Origin: an uncultured Blautia sp.
GTDB taxonomy: Bacteria > Bacillota > Clostridia > Lachnospirales > Lachnospiraceae
Assembly (NCBI GenBank): GCA_934373235.1
Contig: CAKROW010000031.1
Coordinates: forward strand, 1-29,439
DNA length: 29,439 nucleotides
Direction: 5' to 3'
A program made the translations under genes and the position numbers. Shown here in pieces: positions 1 through 7,600 of this stretch; position 1 is the first letter of the stretch, and every line of letters begins with the position of its first letter. The notes beneath the pieces are model-generated. The model ran no database searches and was not told the origin of the DNA. It saw only the letters and a list, made by a program, of their open reading frames with translations.

Positions 1-400
1 TCTTATAGTATCGCAATTCACCTAATACCTTTTCCTTATCCCACAAACCTCTAAAATACATATCTACAGTCTTAAACACGTCATCATCCGCAACATTTCC
101 TATAATAATGTCATATTCTTTATTTAATGATTGTCCTTTTCTACATGCACACACAAAATCAAGCCATTTCTCATTCTCTCTTTCAAAAGATAATACCTTA
201 AAATCATCCCATTCTTCAGATAATTCATAAACATTAACTATTGCAGTCTTTTCCTGTCTCATGCCCTTTCGAACTGCCCATTTCTTTGCCTGATTTTCAA
301 AAATTGTAATATAGAATCCGCGGCCAAAATCCAAATACTTTTTCGAATGTACTACGTCCGGACTTTTTATAATTTCTGTTGATCCATGATATACAATCAT
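1..400 (-). CDS. DUF3990 family protein, partial (C-terminus beyond window)
   Basis: The reading frame is open from an ATG at 400 to the window edge, giving 133 visible residues. Near the N-terminus are Y-H-G-S (residues 4-7) and the LDFGRGFYIT block (about residues 24-33), then a YDIIIGNVADD segment late in the fragment. This pattern is characteristic of DUF3990. From memory, that family is placed with ADP-ribosyltransferase-like folds, so it could be an NAD-using toxin; this is family knowledge and not shown here. The start overlaps the stop of the preceding DUF3791 gene by four bases (ATGA), which implies translational coupling, as expected for a small toxin-antitoxin-like pair. The C-terminus is missing, so the last catalytic residue cannot be judged. 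Confidence 0.72.
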   Translation of the reverse strand, partial: MIVYHGSTEIIKSPDVVHSKKYLDFGRGFYITIFENQAKKWAVRKGMRQEKTAIVNVYELSEEWDDFKVLSFERENEKWLDFVCACRKGQSLNKEYDIIIGNVADDDVFKTVDMYFRGLWDKEKVLGELRYYK

Positions 401-615
401 ACATTAATTCCTTTTTCTCTCACATAATCTGTAATATCATCTACCAAATATTCTTTCCCTTGTGTATGAAGAACATCATAGCATTTAATAATATAATTAT
501 CCAAAATCCCGGTTGAATTTAATATTTTATACACTTTGGCTGGAGACATCTTCCACTTATCCGCAAGACTATATAACATAAATATTGAAAAACTCAATTC
601 TTTTTTCTCACACAT
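397..615 (-). CDS. DUF3791 family small protein
   Basis: A 72-residue protein if translation begins at the ATG at 615. That ATG has AGAAAGG about ten bases upstream, while the in-frame ATG at 639 has no such site. The sequence is one compact helical domain containing a LADKWKMSP..VYKIL segment, like a short helix-turn-helix, followed by YDVLHTQG and a C-terminal DDITDYVREKG. This matches DUF3791, a family often found directly beside DUF3990. The stop overlaps the DUF3990 start by four bases. The likely role is partner or antitoxin of the downstream protein, inferred from pairing and size only. No convincing promoter is visible directly upstream, so it may be co-transcribed from the nucleotidyltransferase promoter at 1252-1280. 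Confidence 0.7.
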   Translation of the reverse strand: MCEKKELSFSIFMLYSLADKWKMSPAKVYKILNSTGILDNYIIKCYDVLHTQGKEYLVDDITDYVREKGINV

Positions 616-685
616 AATCACTACCAACCTTTCTGTCATATTTATATTTAAATTGTACCAAGTATTTTATGTTCATACACTATAT

Positions 686-811
686 TTATGAATTAAAAAC
701 TCTATCCTCACGCGACTGAAGTCGCATGCTTCCAGACGTTTTAAGCTCAATGGAAAATAATGCTCTTGCTGATTTCAGATCATGCCGGGCTGTTTCCAGA
801 CGATATAGCAT
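686..811 (-). pseudogene. Truncated HEPN-domain (HepT-like) toxin remnant
   Basis: A 41-codon frame directly follows the mntA-like gene, where a full HEPN gene is expected. Its first ~20 residues (YRLETARHDLKSARALFS) look like helix 1 of HEPN partners of MNT nucleotidyltransferases. Similarity then stops abruptly and the frame runs into a hairpin resembling an IS200/IS605 end before terminating. In-frame HEPN-like residues extend a little 5' of the ATG (HNQEIGTRRD), so the original start may have been lost or may be non-ATG. The R-x4-6-H catalytic motif of HEPN nucleases is absent, so this should not be a functional toxin. Confidence 0.55.
704..733 (-). mobile_element. Possible IS200/IS605-type end (hairpin remnant)
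   Basis: On the minus strand the sequence reads GGAAGC then a short hairpin, GCGAC-TTCA-GTCGC (712-725), then GTGAGG. This resembles the subterminal hairpins of IS200/IS605 elements (acttcagt loop flanked by GC stems). No transposase or TnpB gene is present. It lies exactly where HEPN similarity ends, so it may be the scar of an insertion and deletion. A hairpin this short could also be coincidental. Confidence 0.35.
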
Positions 812-839
812 CAGATCCCGTCTTGTACCAATTTCCTGA

Positions 840-1181
840 TTATGCTGCTCTATACAAAACTACCCCTTCTTTATGAATATTGGAATAAAATGGATAGTTC
901 ACAATCCACTTGTTAAAATGTGCTTCACTTTTTGCAATAGGCTTAATATCCGTGTCATGATCCATATTAAAGTCATAGGTCATATACGAGAGCTGTTGTG
1001 CATATGCCTTTAATTCCAGATCTGACATATCTACCAGAATCATAATGTCCACATCAGAATCCGGACGGAAGTCACCCCTTGCATAAGAACCATAAAGAAT
1101 TATCTGGCGTATATGGGAACCATAAATCTTCTTAACCGCTTCCACATACTGTTTAATTAAATCCTGCAAAATCTTTGGCAT
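840..1181 (-). CDS. mntA: MNT-type nucleotidyltransferase, MntA-like antitoxin
   Basis: A 113-residue minimal nucleotidyltransferase. The family motif GS-x10-DxD is intact: Gly31-Ser32, then Asp43 and Asp45 (GSYARGDFRPDSDVDI). The length fits stand-alone MNT proteins paired with HEPN toxins, where MntA adds AMP to the HEPN protein and neutralises it (established for HepT/MntA). Here the partner downstream is reduced to a stub (686-811), leaving an antitoxin without an obvious toxin. The promoter at 1252-1280 is strong and intact, so the gene is probably still expressed. It could alternatively act on a HEPN protein encoded elsewhere. Confidence 0.82.
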   Translation of the reverse strand: MPKILQDLIKQYVEAVKKIYGSHIRQIILYGSYARGDFRPDSDVDIMILVDMSDLELKAYAQQLSYMTYDFNMDHDTDIKPIAKSEAHFNKWIVNYPFYSNIHKEGVVLYRAA

Positions 1182-1251
1182 ACATCATCACTTCATTTTC
1201 TGCTGATAATACTATGAGTTTCTCGATTCACAAATCTTTCTTCTTGATTTT

Positions 1252-1280
1252 ATTATAACCAGTTTACATTCGTTTCTCAA
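1252..1280 (-). promoter_or_regulatory. Sigma-70-type promoter of the mntA-like gene
   Basis: On the minus strand TTGAGA (1275-1280), a 17-base spacer and a perfect TATAAT (1252-1257) lie about 70 bases upstream of the nucleotidyltransferase start. Confidence 0.7.
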
Positions 1281-1318
1281 TCAGTATTTTCCTTGTATCA
1301 ATTTTATGTTCACTCTAT

Positions 1319-1450
1319 TCACAGCAACTTGGGCAAAATCCATTCCAGATCACCTTCGGTGATAGGATTTTGCCCCGTATGTCTCGGAATTTTGTTCACC
1401 GTTATATCCAATCCATCATGTCTATTTGCCCTTATCCAATCCTTTGTCAT
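1319..1450 (-). CDS. Possible small protein of 43 residues, function unknown
   Basis: An ATG-initiated frame (MTKDWIRANRHDGLD... ending ...LEWILPKLL) with protein-like composition. It has no good ribosome-binding site and an in-frame stop directly upstream. It could be the C-terminal scrap of a decayed gene. The last third overlaps the composite palindrome at 1331-1375, so the region may instead be non-coding. I do not recognise a family. Confidence 0.2.
   Translation of the reverse strand: MTKDWIRANRHDGLDITVNKIPRHTGQNPITEGDLEWILPKLL
1331..1375. repeat. Composite inverted repeat (11 bp + 6 bp stems)
   Basis: GGGCAAAATCC (1331-1341) pairs with GGATTTTGCCC (1365-1375). Nested inside, ATCACC-TTC-GGTGAT (1349-1363) forms a second perfect stem. 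No T-run follows on either side, so it is not an obvious terminator. The 423-base gap 1182-1604 otherwise holds the mntA promoter, the doubtful 43-residue frame and the terminator at 1561-1602. Confidence 0.5.
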
Positions 1451-1560
1451 ACTTTATATAGTGTTGTTTTGCTTTTTAAAATCAATATATGGTGTACAAA
1501 TTACTATTAAGATATTAGGATTACCTGGAGCCGATTGCCGGCAGACTGGTATTCTGTTAT

Positions 1561-1602
1561 AAAAAAGTACAGAACAAGCGAATGTTTGTTCTGTACTTTT
1601 TG
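1561..1602 (-). terminator. Intrinsic terminator after the giant secreted protein gene
   Basis: A 16-bp perfect stem (AAAAAGTACAGAACAA pairing with TTGTTCTGTACTTTTT) ends in A/T runs on both sides, so it could work in both directions. It starts just beyond the stop codon at 1605. Its core is nearly the same as the hairpin in the leader of the same gene (9534-9577). Confidence 0.85.
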
Positions 1603-1604
1603 AT

Positions 1605-4600
1605 TTATCTGGATATTTTTATACGTTTCGCTTTGCTCCAGACGGAGTAATATTTTTTCCCGGATACGGTTTTATAGGTACGGATACGGAAATAGTAGGT
1701 TTTGCCTTTTTTCAGATTTTTCAGTTTCCTGGATACTGTGCTGTTCTTTGTCAGTCTGATCAGTTTGCTGCCGGAAGTGAATTTAGGATTTGTACTGTAC
1801 TGAATATCGTAACCACTTACCAGTGTGTTCCGTTTCCACGTAACTGTTGCTGACTTTGATGCACTGTTTTTCATTTTCAACAATGTGGTTCCTGACGGAT
1901 TAACTGTAATCGTCACTGTCTTTGATGCAGCTTTGTAAATACCCTTTGCCTCCACTTTTACAGTAACTGTGATCTTGCCTGTAAATTTTGCCGGGATTAT
2001 AACTTTTCCGGATGAACTGATCTTCACTTTTTTCAGATTGCTTCTGTAAGTGACTTTTCCGGAACCTTTTCGCCTGATATTCAGCGATACGACCTGCGTT
2101 TTTTTCGAACAGATCTTCCTGAAATTCGTGGCTGTGATCACATTTGCAACAGGATTAACTGTCACTGTAACCGTCCGCGTTGCTGTCTGATAGTTCCTGT
2201 CTGATGCTTTGATCTGAATATCTGCCTTTCCCACATAATTTGCAGCAATCTGAACTTTTCCTGATCCATTTACTGTTATTTTACTGTTATTGGATCTATA
2301 GGTAAGTTTACCACCAGTTGCCATTGCACTAAGAGAAACACTCTGTGCTCTGGTACTTCCGCTTCTGGTAATACCTGATGCAGATATCTTATTTGAAGCT
2401 TTGGTTATAACAAAAGCTTTCGTAAGTGTGCCGGTATACGCTCCCATACCAGTTACTTCAACCTGCGCTGTACCAGCATTAATGTTATTGCTGTAGGTAA
2501 CCGTGAAATCTGTATTTTCCTTAAGCCCGCTGACTGTCACTTTCGGTGTCTGTGCTTTTTTATTATATACAAAACTCTCTTTTTCCAGGGATACCCTGTA
2601 ATTTCCCTTTTCCAGGGATTTTGGCGTATTGATATCCAGTACTTTCACCATCTGCTCTGCCGAAAGCTGTGTTCCGTCCAATGCAACGGAAATAACACCC
2701 TGCCCCGGAAGATTTCCCTTCAGTTTCACTTTTGCCATTCCCTTTGAATCTGTTGTAACCGTTGTTTTCTCCACACCTACAATACTTGGAGAACAGGATG
2801 TCACAGTTATGGTTTTATTTATTCCCGCTGCCGCCGGAAGGATGCTGACAGTTATCTCCTGGTTCTCACGGTAATAAATCCCTTCTGGTTCCTCAACCTT
2901 AATACTTTCCGGCTTTATCTGAACAGGAATTGTTTTATTATATCCTCCTTTTTGTACCAGACCATGATAGTTTTTAACATTTTTTACGGAAACCTCTGCG
3001 CTTCCCTTTAAAGTACCTTCACACTTCAGTACAAATGATGATGCATACTGCGTTTTTCCCTCATAATCATACTCTGCATTAAGCGGACGGATATTACCTG
3101 AAACATGCTTTCCGCCCAATGTCACGGTTATGTTCTCCGTATTGACCGTATCTATCTGCATATACTGGCTGAAATCTATATAAATTCCGTCCTGGTAAGC
3201 ATTCACATTGGACACTGCAGGTGCTTCCAGCGATACCATGGCTGTGTTAACCTCTGTCTGTATTGGCGGAACCGGAAGATATCCATCCTCATCTGTCGCT
3301 ATATCATTATGGGAATCTGTACTTTCATATCCTTCTTTGGAAAATTTTACCAGCCACTGGCCTTCCGGCACATTCCAGCCAAAGGTTCCCGCTTCATCTG
3401 TATACTGTGGATTGATCTGATCATAATTCTCGGCATCCCAGTAAATCTCTGATTTTTCCTCCTCCGTTACGCCAAACTCATCCGTGGCATGATCATAATA
3501 ATAGATTTCTGCTTTCACACCTTCAATACGGTTGGAAGGAACTGCTTCATAAACATATCCGGATGGATCTGTCTTGGGAGTTACCGGATGGTCCCTGATA
3601 TCCGGATCATTTTTTTCAAGGCAGTCGCACTTTCCCTTTGTCTCCTTACAGGGACATTTTCTTCGCTTTAATTCTGTTTTCATATCCCGCAGAGTTGCTT
3701 CCAGATACTCGTATTCTTCCTCTAAATTCTCCTTTGCAAAGAATATATTTTCAAGAAAATTGGCAATATCCTCAAATTCCTCCTGAGCCCAGCCTCCAGT
3801 CTCATCAGAAAGAAATTCCAGACTGTTTCTCACATATTTACTGAGCTGTCCTCTTCCACTGTGTCCGCATTTTTTCTGGACGTAGCGGTATAATTTTTTA
3901 GAATATTTAAATGCACCTCTGGATGCCATTGCACCGACTCTGCCTGCTGCCACATTGATCAGGCCGTTTACCAGGATAGTGCCTCCAAAAAGCATATAGG
4001 AATCCCGTACAAAACCTCCTGTCATATTCTGAAGTCCTGCCAGTCTGTCCATATAACCGCTGTTATCCAGACATTTACATGCGATCAGTTCTTTTTCGAT
4101 GGTATCCAGATATGCATTCAGAATTGCTTCTTTTGCCCTGATATCTCCGTATTCTTCCCATAATTCCAGAACATCCTCCAGACCACTTAAGGTTTCCAGT
4201 ATATCCGAACCCACATCGTAGGTATTTTTCAGGAAATCACCCCAGTAAAATTTTCCTCCTGCTATTCCTGTAATGATTCCAATTACTTTTTCCGGTTCAG
4301 GAAGGGTAAGGCTCTCCTTCACAAGCATTTTTTCATCCGGAAAAGCCATCAGTGTGATATAGGTGCCATCCTCTGTATAGGAAGTCTGATAACGGCAGGT
4401 GCCATCCTCATAGGTATACATCTGACAGTTATCTTTTTCCCATGCTTTCAGATCAAACTGATTGTAATCCAGTACTTCCAACTGATAAACCGCCAGTTCC
4501 TGGCCATCGCATTTAAGTCCAAAAGATACCTTTTCATCTTCAACCGCTTCATCTTCAAACTGAACCGTTTTTTCTATTTCTTCTTCAATCTCTTTGCCCA

Positions 4601-7600
4601 GTTCTGTAAATTTCACAACTGATTCCAGGGCTTCCTGGCTGGTTTCTTCCGTGTCACAGGAAACCGGTTCTTCTGTATCAAACCGGACATCTACACTGCA
4701 TGGAACATCCTGGAATTCCAGATACTCATGTGTTCCGATCCAGTATCTGCTTTGGCTGTCATAATCACAGGGAACATAGGTCAGCTCCCCGCTGGAGTTT
4801 TTTGTAACTACATAAACGCTGCCAATGCTGTCCGGATCACCACCTGTAAACTCCACCTTAAAGGTAAAGCCCGGACGGGCCGGCGTATAATCATAAGTTC
4901 CCGCCTCACCCTTTGAATGAATAAAATCAAAGACAGTCACCCTCTCTTTATTCTGCCAGTCTGTATTGATCATGGTAACTTTTGATACTTCAATATAATT
5001 TTTATTGTAGATCAGTTTGGAGACATCTGTCTGCATATCAATATCATATTCTTCATTTCTGATGGCAGCATAAATTTTATGTACGGAATAGCTTCTCGGA
5101 TTTGCAAGACTTATTTCCATTCCCCATGATCCATTTTTGTTGGAAACTGTTTTTCCTGCAACGGTTCCGTTATCATATATGGTGATCTGTGAATTTGCAA
5201 GTGTTTTTCCTGTCACAGTCACTTCCCTGAAGCCAGTTTTTTCAGGAACTGAAATTTTTGCAGCAGATACATCCAGAGCAACAGAGCCGATTGGCTGTAT
5301 CACTTTCTTTGCATTGTTTCTGAAGTTCAGATATGCATGGATCCTCCTGTTTCCGGCTTTTGCAGCCAGCACATAAAAACGTATCGTACCCTTTTTCTTA
5401 CCCACATTTACAGTAACCTGGTTCCCGGACACTGTACAGCCCCTGGATTTTCCGTCAACTGTAAGGCTTCTCTCAACCATTGTCACATCATCGGGCAGCT
5501 CAAACTGTACACACTCCTCCGAACTTGTATACTTCGAGCTGATTTCATATTGTGCACGCATTGTCACATACTGACCTGTGACCGGAGAATTTGTGCCGGC
5601 CCAGAAGCTTGTATTCTCTTTCACTGTATAATACAGTTTACTTTCATCCAATGCCGGAACTTTTACTTCTTTTATCTCTGTTATGATTCCATTTTTTACT
5701 TCAGCAGATACCTGTACAAAATCTTTATCCTTTTCCAGACCAAATCCGGACAATGTGTCCAGTCTGTCCACACTGCTTAAGAGGCTGGTCTTTTTTATCA
5801 CAACAAGTGTATATTCCCCTTCCGGCAGGGTACTGATCTGACAGAACTTTCCGGCAGTCTGATTCTGGATACACTGCATTTTTTCATCAAAAACAAACAC
5901 CGTATTTTCTTCATTTCCGGATATTTTTTCAATCCGGATACTTCCATTCTGGGTAAGCACCCAGTCAAGGGATGCACACTTGTTTTCATCCAGGATTACT
6001 GTGTTTTCGCTGTCTGCCACCTGTTTCTTTCCGTCAGATACAGACAGGCGTATGATATCTTCTTTTTCAATGGTGTTATCAGCTATGATCAAGGACGGAT
6101 ACTGTACTTTAAAATCTGTGATCTCTTTTTTCTGTGTTTCGTTATACAGTTTAAAACTGAAGCCGCTGATATCTGTTAACGGTGTGACAATTTCTTTCTC
6201 TCCCGGCTTCCGGGCTTTCTTCATACTCAGTGCCAGATTTATTTTGTTTGCCGGCAGCTTTTTAAGCACCGCGTCAATGGTAACACTGTGATCTTCGGGA
6301 TTTTCTGAAAATTTATACACACTGTCATAATATCCTTCTGCCGTAACAACAATGGTACCTGCCATATTTCCTGCTTCTACAGAAAATTCTCCCTGCTCAC
6401 CGGCATCTGTTGCCGTGATTTTCTCATACATTCCGTTACATATCTGTTTCAGCCTTATTTTTGCAGATGAGATTGCCTGGCCGTCAGTATCTTTTACTGT
6501 ACCGTTTATCCTGATCTGTTCATGTGGCAGCAGTATAACTTCTGTCACTGTATTTCCGGAAGAAGCCACCACAGTCTGAGATTTTGGCTGCTGATACCGG
6601 TAGCTTAAGTCTTCATCCAGGGTCAGATCAAACTGATATTTCTTTCCTTCCTCAAGATTTTTTAACCGGTTTCCTGTTCCCAGGAACTCAAAACCATCCG
6701 CTTCATACCAGCAAATATTATATCCGAATTTTAAAATTTCACCATCCGGGTTTCTGACGCTGACTTCCAGGGAAACCGGATTCTTCATATAATATTCAAA
6801 AGGAATTCCGTTTTCCCGTGCATACTCCTCAGCATAGGATTCCGGATCTACATAGAGGAGCAGTTCCGGTACACCGGATTTAAAATTACCTGCTTCTATC
6901 ACAGTAACAGAATCATGTATAATAAGCTCCTGAAGCCCGGTACAGCCGTTTACTATGTTACGCCCCAGTTTTGTGACCGTATACGGCAGTTCCAGCTCTT
7001 CCAGAAATACACAGTTTTCAAATGCACTATCGCCTATACCGGTCACAGTATAGCCACCTATGGTATCCGGAACTGTAACATATGTCCCGCTTCCTGTATA
7101 TCCCACGATCTGCGCTGTCTTTTTGTATTCTTCGTCTTCTGTGACAACGGCTTCATAATCACCAAATACCGTATTTTCAATCTTTTCATTATCTTTCAGC
7201 AGGACATTCCAGCAGGGGATCCTGTTGAAAACATAATGATCATATTCTCCTGTTATTTCCAGGATATTAAAATTTGAGGAATCATTTCCCATATCTGTCA
7301 CATGAGAGCCATCTCCTGTAAATACTACTTTGTGATCACCCTGGCCTGTAAAGTTATCCTGTGCCGCTCCCCTTTTGAAATCACCTCCGATCCGGATGGT
7401 TCCGGCACAGAATCTGTTTTCATTTTTTCCGCGCCAGCTATACATGTAGAAATCTTTTCCTACAATCATCTGATCGGATCCATTTTCCATGATCAGGCTT
7501 CCGCTTCCACCAACATAGCTGCCATCCTCAGACCGGGCTTTGAAATTCCGGTAATCACCCTGAATATCCAGTGTCCCTCCACCTATGTTGATGCTTCCAT

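Noticed and set aside
1293..1562. Plus-strand frame of 89 codons with hydrophobic stretches
   Set aside because: It has no ribosome-binding site, covers the palindrome and runs into the terminator; the hydrophobic look comes from T-rich sequence.
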